Shown here in pieces: positions 45,555-53,871 of a stretch of DNA of 64,000 nt. The notes below the pieces were generated by a model. The model had not been told where the DNA came from. It made no database searches and saw nothing but the letters and a program-made list of their open reading frames with translations. Position 1 is the first letter of the stretch. Each line of letters opens with the position of its first letter. The stretch lies in NCBI GenBank assembly GCA_044371425.1, contig JBILTR010000001.1, positions 1 through 64,000 of the forward strand, in the 5' to 3' direction. This stretch comes from JBEISR01 sp044371425 (GTDB lineage: Bacteria > Planctomycetota > Planctomycetia > Pirellulales > Pirellulaceae). The translations under genes and the position numbers were made by a program.

Positions 45555-45693
45555 ACCCTCCCCTTGGGAGGGTCGCGAGGCACGAGCGGGGAGGGCCCTC
45601 TCTCTCAGCTCCATCCATCGCGGGCCATTCCGTCCGAATGATCCTGTGTTCCCCTCCCCGCTTCGTCATTCCTCCTCAGCAACCCTCCCGGAG
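45555..45693. repeat. Imperfect inverted repeat, candidate palindromic element
   Basis: The left arm at about 45561-45595 contains GGGAGGGT and GCGGGGAGGG. The right arm at about 45651-45693 contains CCCCTCCCCGC and ACCCTCCC, the reverse complements. The left arm also forms a small stem of its own (ACCCTCCC/GGGAGGGT). About 55 bases separate the arms. It lies between the two 22-bp direct repeats. Confidence 0.6.
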
Positions 45694-45764
45694 GCAGACT
45701 GACTGGGTGCTGTGGCCACCGGCAATTTTTCAAGTCGCGGCCGTGAAGCGATCGTGACCAGCAA

Positions 45765-45786
45765 GAATCCCAGGTGGACCAAAAAA
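45765..45786 (+). repeat. 22-bp direct repeat, copy 2
   Basis: This copy is identical to 45429-45450. Its A-run supplies, on the minus strand, the U-run of the peroxiredoxin terminator, so the repeat begins exactly at the terminator's 3' side. Confidence 0.9.
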
Positions 45787-45808
45787 AGCCTCTTCCGAAG
45801 AAGAGGCT
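45781..45808 (-). terminator. Rho-independent terminator of the peroxiredoxin gene
   Basis: AGCCTCTTC and GAAGAGGCT form a 9-bp perfect stem (45787-45795 with 45800-45808). On the minus strand the loop is UUCG closed by C-G, an extra-stable tetraloop, and six or more T residues follow. It lies about 66 bases past the stop codon. Confidence 0.93.
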
Positions 45809-45874
45809 CAAGAGATTCCCTGACGAAGGGGCGATTGCCGCCGAACATCGATCGACAGGCGGTGTCCGAAGGGC

Positions 45875-46468
45875 TTAGGACTTGTATTCTTTGTTGAAGA
45901 ATTCCTTGCTGCCTGACACAGTCGGCTTGATCGTGTTTTTGCCCTGCTTCCAGTCGGCTGGGCAGACTTCGCCATTCTTTTCGAAGTACTGAAGCGCCTG
46001 AACCATCCGCAGCGCTTCATCGACACTGCGGCCCAGAGGCAAGTCGTTGATCACTTGGTGACGAACGACGCCATCCTTGTCGATCAGGAACAGACCTCGC
46101 AGCGCCACCGCCTCCCCGACCAAGCAGTCGTAATCGCGTGCGATCTGCTTGCTGAGGTCCGCCACCAGGGGATAGGTGACTTGGCCGATTCCCCCCTCGG
46201 TTCGTGGCGTATTCCGCCACGCCAGGTGGGAGTAGTGGCTGTCGACGCTGACGCCGATGATCTGCGTGTTGAGCGCCTGAAATTCCGATTCCCGATCGGA
46301 AAAAGCGATGATCTCGGTGGGGCAGACGAAGGTGAAATCGAGTGGATAGAAGAACAGCAGGACGTACTTGCCTCGGTACTGCCCCAGCGACAATTCCTTG
46401 AAGGTTCCATCCGGCAACACCGCCTGGGCCTTGAAGTCGGGAGCGGGCTTTTGAACCAATACAGCCAT
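45875..46468 (-). CDS. 2-Cys peroxiredoxin (AhpC/Prx type)
   Basis: The 197-residue enzyme reduces peroxides. The peroxidatic Cys49 is in DFTFVCPTEI and the resolving Cys169 in NGEVCPADW, so it is a typical 2-Cys peroxiredoxin. The length is normal and the C-terminal tail ends with FNKEYKS. The ATG has a strong AAGGAG site seven bases upstream. A perfect -35 element TTGACA lies on the minus strand at 46596-46601, though no good -10 follows it. The gene has a strong terminator. No reductase partner (AhpF) is next to it, so thioredoxin probably recycles it. Confidence 0.95.
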   Translation of the reverse strand: MAVLVQKPAPDFKAQAVLPDGTFKELSLGQYRGKYVLLFFYPLDFTFVCPTEIIAFSDRESEFQALNTQIIGVSVDSHYSHLAWRNTPRTEGGIGQVTYPLVADLSKQIARDYDCLVGEAVALRGLFLIDKDGVVRHQVINDLPLGRSVDEALRMVQALQYFEKNGEVCPADWKQGKNTIKPTVSGSKEFFNKEYKS

Positions 46469-46729
46469 GAGAGACTCCTTGATAGGAAAAATCAGGTGAA
46501 TTCATCCCGGTGCGCTGGGCGGCTACCCACGACCCACCCTTCGGGGGCTTCGATCATCTTTTTGCACTCGGGTACAGCCCTTTATTGTCCCGATTTGTCA
46601 AGAATGGGAAAGTGGCTGGAGTCGCCGTCATCCGCGGTGCGTGATCGATCGAACGTGGGCGCACCGGGGCGGATGGCGTTTCTGGACTTGGGGCCTCCGG
46701 CTTGGGCGATACGATTCAAAGGACAAGCG

Positions 46730-47071
46730 ATGCACGAACGGGAGACGACGATTCTTCAGCTTCGCAACTTGGTGGCTCAGTTCGTTCGCGAGCGTGATTG
46801 GGAGCGATTCCATACCCCAAAGAACCTCGCTTCCTCGATCGCCATTGAGACAGCCGAGCTGATGGAGCATTTTCAGTGGTTGACGCCCGAGGAGTCGTTG
46901 GCGCTTCGCGGGCAGCCCCTCGATAGCCCGATCGCTCAGGAAATGGCCGATGTGCTGGCCTACCTGCTGTCCCTGGCGACGGTTCTGGAGGTCGATCTGG
47001 CTGCGGCCCTGGAGTCGAAGATGGAGCGGAATCGAAGGAAGTATCCCGCACCTTCGCCGCCCAACGGCTGA
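46730..47071 (+). CDS. MazG-like nucleotide pyrophosphohydrolase (DCTPP1/RS21-C6 type)
   Basis: The 113-residue all-helical protein matches the RS21-C6 (dCTP pyrophosphatase) branch of the MazG superfamily. The N-terminal RDWERFHTPKNLASSIAIE and the metal-binding residues Glu40, Glu43, Glu71 and Asp74 (ETAELMEHFQW and EMADVLAYLL) are in the normal places. It would hydrolyse non-canonical or excess dNTPs to monophosphate, as a nucleotide-pool cleaner. The ATG at 46730 is preceded by AAAGGA. The frame extends upstream to 46055 only as antisense to the peroxiredoxin gene, so that start is wrong. Confidence 0.9.
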   Translation: MHERETTILQLRNLVAQFVRERDWERFHTPKNLASSIAIETAELMEHFQWLTPEESLALRGQPLDSPIAQEMADVLAYLLSLATVLEVDLAAALESKMERNRRKYPAPSPPNG

Positions 47072-47106
47072 CAGGTTGCCGACTGGCTGCCAGGTTGCCG
47101 ACTGGC
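47066..47106 (+). repeat. Tandem 19-bp repeat at the end of the pyrophosphohydrolase gene
   Basis: A 19-bp unit that ends CAGGTTGCCGACT occurs twice in a row (47066-47084 and 47085-47103) with one mismatch, and a third partial GGC follows. The first copy spans the stop codon of the gene. Confidence 0.8.
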
Positions 47107-47482
47107 GAGCAAGCCGCGGAAGTCTTCCAGCTTTTCCGGAGCGGGCCGATCGCGCTGCAGGTGTCGCTCTTGGGCAACGCGCCGGCGTCGCGGCGCTGCG
47201 AAAAGGCGACAGGCAACCGATCGCCCTGTCTGATGGATGCGACCCCCCGCAGGCACCGGCGGCTCCAACAGCCGAGGCTTCCAGGTAGCGGTAGGCCACG
47301 CCAATCGCTTCAACCGTCATGGTCGGTCGCTCGGGCCCTAACGAAAGGCCGGAATCTTTTCCTGCGCGTCACAAATTGCTCAAGCGGCACACTTTCTGCA
47401 ACCTCCTGCATGGCGAGGAAAGCCGTCGCGGCGGTCTTTCGTCGGTTCCCCGCCCCAGCCCCATCGCAGAAAGATCGTTTTG
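47072..47482. other. Region upstream of the primary sigma factor gene
   Basis: About 410 bases with no family-like reading frame. It begins with the tandem 19-bp repeat and should contain the sigma factor promoter. A weak sigma-54-like sequence, CGGCACACTTTCTGCA (47385-47400), has the correct GG-N10-GC spacing, but several consensus bases are missing. Confidence 0.5.
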
Positions 47483-49117
47483 ATGAAGGCATCTCGACGC
47501 ATAACCAACGGCCGTGCCATGGACATGGATCTGGAAGAGACGCCGTTTGATCTGGAACTGGAAGGGGAAGGTCGAGAGGGAACGCTGGGTCGCCGACGCA
47601 CTGTGCGGTACGAAGAGGAAGAAGAAGAGGAAGCTGCCGAGGAGTCGCTTTGGAGCGATGAGGAAGAGGAGGCGATTTTCGAAGAGGAAGAACTGGAAGG
47701 GACAGATGATCCGGTTCGCACCTATCTCATGCAGATGGGCCAAATCCCTCTGCTCAATCGCCAGCAGGAACTCGATTCGGCCAAGAAGATCGATCGAGCT
47801 CGTTTCCGGTATCGCTACTGGATGCTGTCGACCGACTTCATTCTGCAGGGGGCGACCAAGTTGCTAGAGCAGGTTCGGGACGGCAAGTTGCGTCTGGACC
47901 GGACGATCGAAGTCAGCGTCACCAATGCTGCCGAGAAGAAGGCGACGATGCGGCGCATCGGCCCCAACATCAAGACCCTTCGCGCTCTGTTGGCGCGAAA
48001 CCATCGCGATTTTTTGCGAGCGATCGATCGACGCCAGCCCAAGAAGGTGCGGAAGCTGGCGTGGCGTGATCTGGTGCGGCGCCGCAGCAAGGCATGCCGA
48101 CTGGTGGAGGAGATGAATCTTCGCACCAATCGAATCGAACCGCTGTTTGACAAGTTGATGACCATCAGCCAGCGGATGCAGCTGCTCAAGGAGCGGATCG
48201 ACCACGCGAGAGCCCAGGGGAAGCGATCGAGCGATCAAGTCCGCCAGATGCGCAGCGAGCTGAATCATCTGATGAGGATCACCTTTGAAAGCCCAAAGAC
48301 CTTGCACCGCCGGGTGATGAAGGTGATCGAGTATCGCAAGCAATTTGAACATGCCAAGCGTGACCTTTCGGCGGGCAACTTGCGCCTTGTCGTCTCGATC
48401 GCCAAAAAGTACCGCAATCGAGGGCTCAGCTTCCTCGATCTGATCCAGGAAGGAAACACGGGACTGATGCGGGCTGTGGACAAGTTCGAGCACGCCAGGG
48501 GCTTCAAGTTTTCCACCTACGCCACGTGGTGGATCCGACAAGCGATCACGCGAGCGATCGCCGACCAGAGTCGCACGATCCGAGTCCCAGTCCACATGAT
48601 CGATACGATGAGCCGCGTGCGGCAGGTGACGCGCGATCTGGTGCAAGAACTCGGCAGGGAACCGTCGCTGGAAGAAACGGCTCAGCGCGCCAAGATGTCG
48701 ATCGATGACACGCGAACCATCCTCAAGATGGCTCGCCAGCCCCTTTCACTCGATCAGCCGGTCGGTGAGCACGACGACAGCTACTTCGGTGAATTCCTGG
48801 AGGACTACCGCGATGACGATCCGCTCTATGAGGCGAATCAAGAGTCGCTGAAGGTCCAGATCCAAAATGCGATGCAGACGCTCAACCACCGCGAAAGGGA
48901 GATTCTGAAGCTCCGTTACGGGCTTGCGGATGGTTATGCCTACACCTTAGAGGAGGTCGGGAAAATCTTCTCTGTGACGCGCGAACGCGTGCGGCAGATC
49001 GAAAGCAAGGCGGTGCGGAAACTACAGAACCCGGCGCGATCCCGTTCGCTAGCAAGTTACGTCGATGGGGTCGACCTATCGATGCTTCAGGATGCCGGAG
49101 ACGATTCGGCCAATTGA
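47483..49117 (+). CDS. rpoD: Primary RNA polymerase sigma factor (sigma-70/RpoD family)
   Basis: The 544-residue protein has the regions of a primary sigma factor: an acidic N-terminus rich in Glu (about 35-75), region 1.2 (DDPVRTYLMQMGQIPLLNRQ), a long non-conserved section (about 105-270), then regions 2.1-2.4 (LRLVVSIAKKYRNRG, LIQEGNTGLMRAVDKFE, FSTYATWWIRQAITRAI), region 3, and region 4.2 (TLEEVGKIFSVTRERVRQIE). It directs RNA polymerase to most promoters. The ATG at 47483 follows an in-frame TTG; an ATG at 47519 is also possible. A very strong terminator follows. Confidence 0.95.
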   Translation: MKASRRITNGRAMDMDLEETPFDLELEGEGREGTLGRRRTVRYEEEEEEEAAEESLWSDEEEEAIFEEEELEGTDDPVRTYLMQMGQIPLLNRQQELDSAKKIDRARFRYRYWMLSTDFILQGATKLLEQVRDGKLRLDRTIEVSVTNAAEKKATMRRIGPNIKTLRALLARNHRDFLRAIDRRQPKKVRKLAWRDLVRRRSKACRLVEEMNLRTNRIEPLFDKLMTISQRMQLLKERIDHARAQGKRSSDQVRQMRSELNHLMRITFESPKTLHRRVMKVIEYRKQFEHAKRDLSAGNLRLVVSIAKKYRNRGLSFLDLIQEGNTGLMRAVDKFEHARGFKFSTYATWWIRQAITRAIADQSRTIRVPVHMIDTMSRVRQVTRDLVQELGREPSLEETAQRAKMSIDDTRTILKMARQPLSLDQPVGEHDDSYFGEFLEDYRDDDPLYEANQESLKVQIQNAMQTLNHREREILKLRYGLADGYAYTLEEVGKIFSVTRERVRQIESKAVRKLQNPARSRSLASYVDGVDLSMLQDAGDDSAN

Positions 49118-49159
49118 TGGAAACAGGCGTTTTCCGTGATATGGGCTTCGCCACAGCCC

Positions 49160-49214
49160 GCCTTCGCTCGGCGACCAGAACCCCACGCATTGGTCGCCGA
49201 GCGAGGGCTTTTTT
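49160..49214 (+). terminator. Rho-independent terminator of the sigma factor gene
   Basis: CGCTCGGCGACCA at 49165-49177 pairs perfectly with TGGTCGCCGAGCG at 49191-49203, and the stem extends to about 18 bp with one G-T pair. CTTTTTT follows. It lies 42 bases past the stop codon. Confidence 0.95.
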
Positions 49215-49235
49215 CGGTATCTTCCCGGAGTCGCT

Positions 49236-50597
49236 TTAGAAGCGGCTGCGGTCCAGCATCGCCTCAACCACCTTCCCCTGACTCCAGGCCAAAGGTCGAC
49301 CGACCGGGGTCTTCCATTCGTCTTTGGCGTCGATGCCGAAGCAGGTCAGTAGGGTGGCATGGAGATCTTCCACCGTGACGGGGCGATCGACATTTTCCAT
49401 CCTCTTCTCCGGCTCCATCCTCGGCTTGGCGGAGGTGGCTCCGATCGCATTCCTGGCAGCGATTCCTGCGCCCGCAACGAAACTGCTGAATCCAACTGGC
49501 CAGTGATCGCGTCCCCCGGCAGGGTTCAGTTGTGGTGTTCGGCCGAATTCCCCGGAACAGACCAGCAGGGTGTGGTCGAGCAGTCCGCGTCGCAGAAGCT
49601 CGTGCAAGGTAGCCGCCAGGGCGCGATCGAGAATCTGGCACTGCCCCTTCTGCAGCTCCATGTTGTTGATATGGCTGTCCCAACCCGACAGTTCGACCTC
49701 CACGCATCGGACTCCAGCTTCCACCAATCTCACAGCGGCTAGGCAGCCGCGACCGAAAGGATGGTCGCCAAACTGCGCAACGATTTCCTCCGGCTCCTTG
49801 GCCAGTTCAAACGCCGCCAGCTGGTCGCTTTGCATCATCTCCTGAGCTCGCTCCATGCTGCTGCGATGCTGCGTGCGGATGCGATCCAGATCGGCCAGTC
49901 GGCCTTTTTCAAACTGCGGTTCCAGCAGATCGGAAAGAGCTGCTAGGCGGCGCTGCTGTCTAGCATCTCCCGTCGGAGCGCGCAGGTTGGGGAGGGGATT
50001 GCGAGGATCACCGATCTGAAAAGCATCCAACGCCGCTCCCAGAGCTCCTCCTCGCGACGGCCATTCGCCGGGCAGGATGGAAACGTGTGCAGGGATGGTG
50101 GTGCTGCTGCCAAGAAGATGGCAGACCAAACTGCCGATCGATGGATGAACCACCGTTGGATCCGGTCGCCATCCCGTGCGCATATTGTACGTCGCTCGCT
50201 CGTGATCTCCCTCCTTGCTGACCATGGAGCGGACCAGGGTTCCCAGTCCCAACTGCTTGGCCGACTCGGGCAACCACGAGCTGATGGTGATGTCGGGAAT
50301 TTCTGTCTCGATCGTTCCCACCTGTTGGCCACCATCGCCTTCGGGATGGGGATCGAACGTCTCCATCTGGCTGGGGCCACCCTGCATCCAGAGCAGGATG
50401 ATGTTGGTGGCGGGGGCAGCGCGATTGGGATGAGGCGGCTCCGCTGCCAAGCGCTGGACCAGGGGCGACCATGCGCCACTGGAAAGAGCGGAGAGGGCAG
50501 TTGTCGATTGGGCTATCCAGTGCCGGCGCGACCGAAGCTGCTGATAACCGGCACACCCCAGGCTTGCTGGATCGATCACACTCTCTTTTCGATTCAT
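49236..50597 (-). CDS. DUF1501 protein (module B)
   Basis: The 453-residue protein has a Tat-like leader with RSRRHWIAQSTTALSALSS, then the DUF1501 blocks IILLWMQGGPSQMETFDPHP, ERATYNMRTGWRPDP, VEVELSGWDSHINN, LLVCSGEFGRTPQLN and GRDHWPVGFSSFVAG. It is related to the alkaline-phosphatase/sulfatase superfamily, but its activity is unknown. It starts 53 bases after the DUF1549/1553 gene, so the two form one operon with the cytochrome-type gene first. This order is the reverse of module A. It converges with the sigma factor gene, whose terminator lies between. Confidence 0.9.
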   Translation of the reverse strand: MNRKESVIDPASLGCAGYQQLRSRRHWIAQSTTALSALSSGAWSPLVQRLAAEPPHPNRAAPATNIILLWMQGGPSQMETFDPHPEGDGGQQVGTIETEIPDITISSWLPESAKQLGLGTLVRSMVSKEGDHERATYNMRTGWRPDPTVVHPSIGSLVCHLLGSSTTIPAHVSILPGEWPSRGGALGAALDAFQIGDPRNPLPNLRAPTGDARQQRRLAALSDLLEPQFEKGRLADLDRIRTQHRSSMERAQEMMQSDQLAAFELAKEPEEIVAQFGDHPFGRGCLAAVRLVEAGVRCVEVELSGWDSHINNMELQKGQCQILDRALAATLHELLRRGLLDHTLLVCSGEFGRTPQLNPAGGRDHWPVGFSSFVAGAGIAARNAIGATSAKPRMEPEKRMENVDRPVTVEDLHATLLTCFGIDAKDEWKTPVGRPLAWSQGKVVEAMLDRSRF

Positions 50598-50650
50598 TCC
50601 GCCAGCTCCATCGGACTACAGGCCGCTTCAACAAGCTTCCCATCGGTCGA

Positions 50651-52339
50651 TCAGTGGTTCCACAGAAACTCGGTGCTGTTGACCAGTGCCCAGAGCACAT
50701 CCCCGGTCGCTTCGATCGGAGTGCTCGACTGGAACCAGGGGGTGAAATAAGCGATTTCAGCCGGAGTCGGTTTGCGGTTGAGCGCTGCCAGATACAGCGA
50801 CTCAATCGCCTGCGGCGTTGGTGCCAGGGCGATGCGGCTGGTGGCGTTGACCACCGGATTGGCTCGCACTCGCTCATCGACCAAATTGCCATTCATCACC
50901 ATCAATCGCTGCGGGATCGTCTCCGACATCCCCTCCAGCTCCAATTCCCCCTGGTCGCCATACTCTTTCAGAAAATCATTGACCACAAAAAACTGTTCCA
51001 ACCTCCAAAGGATGGAGCTGTCCTGATCGATCGTCGAAACCCTCGCTGCCTGATGAATCGACTGCGCGATCTGCTCGGGCCGAAGAGGGGTCAGCGGAAA
51101 TGCCGCCATCAGCCGTTCGTGCTCTTCCTGGACCTGCCCCCCATCGCTGCGACTGTCGCGCCGGAAAGCATCCAGGGAGCTGATCAGGCGGATCAGATAC
51201 TTCCAGGAATAACCGCTTTCGATGAATCGATCGACCAACTGTTCAAAAGCCTCCGGATAAGGACCATGGAGCGGTAGATCGTCGACCGGTTCGATCCAGG
51301 GTTTGCCGAAGAGAATCGCCCAGAAGCGGTTCACAGCCGATCGCGCGAACATGCGGTTCTGAGGATGAGTGACCCAAGCCGCCAGTCGAATGCGTGGTTT
51401 TCCTTCTTCGGGAAGCCAGGAGGCACCATAAGGGACCTGCATCGCAATCGCCACCGGCTCGGCCTCGCCCGGGCGCTGGTACCGATGCTCGGCCTGATCA
51501 TCGCGAAGTCCTGAGAACGGATTCGCTGCGACGCGGGCTCCAGCGAAAAACGCAGCCAGTCCGTGAAAGTGCTGCTGGGTTCCCGGCTGAGGCGATCCCG
51601 AGTCGCCGAGGAACGAGGTTCCCAGAAAATCGTCATGGCATTGCAGGCAGTCCAGTCGCATGCCGAGAAAGGCGCGCGAGGTTCGGCCCGCCAGCCGATT
51701 CGGATCGGCTCGGCCGTTGTCCGCTTCATCCATCGTCGCCGTCAGGAAGTTGACCTGCGGTTGATCGGTCCAAAGCCCCTCCGAGGCGATCAGCTGACGG
51801 ACCAGTTGGTCATAGGGGGGCTCTTCCCGCAGTCGCTGCGCCAGCCAGAGGACAAACTTTCGGCGGCGATAGAGGATGAAGGGCCCTTTCGCCGTGCCGA
51901 CATAGGCTCGCGCCAGCCGCTCAGCCAAATAATCGCTGCAGCGAGGATCGGCCAGCAACCTTTCGGTCCATGCGCCGACCAGATCTTCCCCGCGATACGC
52001 TTCCAGCCATCGCATCTCCTCCAACGACAGTCCGGATCCGACCAGGGCCAGATTCAGCCGCCGGCAGATGGTCCATGGGTCTGCTAGTGGACAGCTTTCA
52101 AGCCCCTGGGCTTGGATGGCTTGGTCGATCGTATGATCGATGGCGTACGCCATGGGAGACTTTGGGGTCATGGAAGCGGGTGAGATCTTTCCCGATGCCG
52201 CCGCCTTCAACTGATCCCGGACCGGCTGGATAGGTTGCAGGATCCCGATCAGCAGCAGGGCAAGGGTGAGCCCCAGCGCAAGCCGAAACAGTCGCCTTGA
52301 AAGCGGTGTTTTGACCGGCGCGAAGGTTGGATCCTGCAC
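50651..52339 (-). CDS. DUF1549/DUF1553 (PSCyt2/PSD1) protein, short form (module B)
   Basis: The 562-residue protein starts with a membrane segment (LFRLALGLTLALLLIGIL) and then enters DUF1549 directly, without PSCyt1 or Ig-like domains. Its only haem motif is C231-L-Q-C234-H235 in LDCLQCHDDFLG. The DUF1553 part has NRMFARSAVNRFWAILFGK and TLAALNRKPTPAEIAYF-like blocks near the end. It is a short version of the module A and C proteins. It is the first gene of module B, and DUF1501 follows 53 bases later. Both products are expected outside the cytoplasm. Confidence 0.88.
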   Translation of the reverse strand: MQDPTFAPVKTPLSRRLFRLALGLTLALLLIGILQPIQPVRDQLKAAASGKISPASMTPKSPMAYAIDHTIDQAIQAQGLESCPLADPWTICRRLNLALVGSGLSLEEMRWLEAYRGEDLVGAWTERLLADPRCSDYLAERLARAYVGTAKGPFILYRRRKFVLWLAQRLREEPPYDQLVRQLIASEGLWTDQPQVNFLTATMDEADNGRADPNRLAGRTSRAFLGMRLDCLQCHDDFLGTSFLGDSGSPQPGTQQHFHGLAAFFAGARVAANPFSGLRDDQAEHRYQRPGEAEPVAIAMQVPYGASWLPEEGKPRIRLAAWVTHPQNRMFARSAVNRFWAILFGKPWIEPVDDLPLHGPYPEAFEQLVDRFIESGYSWKYLIRLISSLDAFRRDSRSDGGQVQEEHERLMAAFPLTPLRPEQIAQSIHQAARVSTIDQDSSILWRLEQFFVVNDFLKEYGDQGELELEGMSETIPQRLMVMNGNLVDERVRANPVVNATSRIALAPTPQAIESLYLAALNRKPTPAEIAYFTPWFQSSTPIEATGDVLWALVNSTEFLWNH

Positions 52340-52645
52340 GATTCTATTTTCTCCCTGTCGAAATCCCGCCGAATGCGGATCTTTTTCACCATCGGCAGGC
52401 TACGGCGTGTCGAAATGCAAAAATAACAAAAAGCTTTCCAACCCATGGTATGCTCAAACGAAGCTCTTCTGCAAAAGGATTTTCAGCGCGTGCTGGGTTT
52501 CCCCAGGCGCTGGGGGAGGGATCGGTCGAGTGCGAGTACCGCGATGCTGAGTACGATTACGAGAACACGCACGAACCAGGCATGGAACCGAAGTGCTCGA
52601 TTGGCGTGATGTGACACTGTGACTTCTTTTTTTGCACTAGGGTCC

Positions 52646-53812
52646 ATGCAAACGTTCGATGATCCAGCGGAGTTGCCAACTGCCGAGACTCCTGAGACCG
52701 GCCGTCGTTGGTACGATCCCAGCGCCTGGCTGGGCTGGCTGATTCGGCTACCTGGGCGGGCTTTCGATTTCACCGCCTTGGTGGTGTTGTTGTCGGTGGT
52801 CGCGGCCATTCCTTTGCTTCAATTCGCATCGCTTGGGTATCTCTTGGAGATCGCAAGGCGAGTCGCCAGCGGACAGCCGGCAAGCCAGTGTCTGCCTGGT
52901 CGCGCCTTGGCGCGGCGCATCCTGATGGGTGCAGCAGCCATGGTGCTCAGTTTGCTACCGGTGCTTTGGGTGCAGGATTACGCTCGTTCGTTGGCCCTCA
53001 TTGCTCCCCAGGATGCGATTGTGGGCCGTTGGGAATCCGCCGCGCGGTGGATCGGGGTGGCGTGGCTGGTCTGGGTGGTCTGGGCGTTGCTCCGTGGAGG
53101 CAGGCTGCGCGATTTTCTCTGGCCCGCTCCGATCCGATTTGTCCAGGAGGTCTGGCGACCGAAGATCTGGCGTGAAGCGGAGTCGCGCTGGTGGGACGGA
53201 CTGAGGCTGCTGAATTTCCCAAACCTCTGGTGGCTTGGTGCCCGCGCGGCTTTGGGGGGGCTTGCCAGTCTCCTCCTTCCTGCCCTGCTGATGGTGATCG
53301 GGATGAACGCCAACGACCAACCCGCCTTGGGGTTGATCGGGCTGGTCGGGTCGCTTTGGATGCTGCGGACCTTGATGCTGCTTCCCTTCCTGCAAGTTGC
53401 GCTAGCCGAAAGTGGTTCCTGGCGCAGCCTTCGGGATCGACGCGCGATCCGACAGTTGGCAAGTCGTGCCCCTTGGAGCTTTGGACTGGCGACGACGCTG
53501 ACCCTCTTGCTGGCCATCCCGCTTTACCTGCTGCGAATCGAGAGCCCGCCACGCGAGTTGATGTGGATGCTTTGTCTGTTTTTTATCGTGCTGGCGATTC
53601 CCTCCAGGCTGGTCGCCGGGTGGGCGATGCGGAGGGCTCATCAGCGCCAGACGAAAGCCGCGTGGTGGCTGCGATGGAGCGCCAAACTGTTGCCGCTGGC
53701 CAGCGGTTTGCTCTACCTGGGTTTCCTCTACCTAGCGACCCTTGCCTCGTGGGAAGGAGGACTGGTGCTCTTTCTACAGCACGCTTTCTTGCTTCCCGTT
53801 CCGATGCTTTGA
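52646..53812 (+). CDS. Multi-pass membrane protein, DUF4013-like
   Basis: The 388-residue protein has six or more hydrophobic segments, beginning with FTALVVLLSVVAAIPLLQF and LGYLLEIARRVA. The N-terminal pattern, a soluble head followed by a paired helix with GYL-EIARRVA, resembles DUF4013-type membrane proteins, but the match is loose. The C-terminal half is rich in Leu and Trp, with short charged loops. The start at 52646 gives a normal soluble head (MQTFDDPAELPTAETPE); an upstream GTG at 52619 is less likely. It converges with the thymidine kinase gene. Confidence 0.65.
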   Translation: MQTFDDPAELPTAETPETGRRWYDPSAWLGWLIRLPGRAFDFTALVVLLSVVAAIPLLQFASLGYLLEIARRVASGQPASQCLPGRALARRILMGAAAMVLSLLPVLWVQDYARSLALIAPQDAIVGRWESAARWIGVAWLVWVVWALLRGGRLRDFLWPAPIRFVQEVWRPKIWREAESRWWDGLRLLNFPNLWWLGARAALGGLASLLLPALLMVIGMNANDQPALGLIGLVGSLWMLRTLMLLPFLQVALAESGSWRSLRDRRAIRQLASRAPWSFGLATTLTLLLAIPLYLLRIESPPRELMWMLCLFFIVLAIPSRLVAGWAMRRAHQRQTKAAWWLRWSAKLLPLASGLLYLGFLYLATLASWEGGLVLFLQHAFLLPVPML

Positions 53813-53871
53813 TCGACTCCCTAGAGCGGATCTTCCAAGAAGCTGAGGGGGTTGGAGTTGCGCAGAGCGAT

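Larger units (their letters stand above)
45199..45874. other. Repeat-bearing intergenic block
   Basis: This 676-base gap has no reading frame with family motifs. It holds two copies of a 22-bp direct repeat (45429-45450 and 45765-45786), an inverted-repeat block between them, and the terminator of the peroxiredoxin gene at 45781-45808. Confidence 0.7.

Noticed and set aside
45140..45583. A 147-codon minus-strand frame in the intergenic block
   Set aside because: It overlaps the TlpA-like gene end, includes a repeat copy and shows no protein-like pattern.
46596..46601. Perfect -35 TTGACA upstream of the peroxiredoxin gene as a full promoter
   Set aside because: No acceptable -10 element lies at 16-18 bases from it, so I did not list it as a promoter.
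46055..46729. An upstream extension of the MazG-like gene
   Set aside because: It is antisense to the peroxiredoxin gene. The ATG at 46730 with AAAGGA upstream aligns with the family start.
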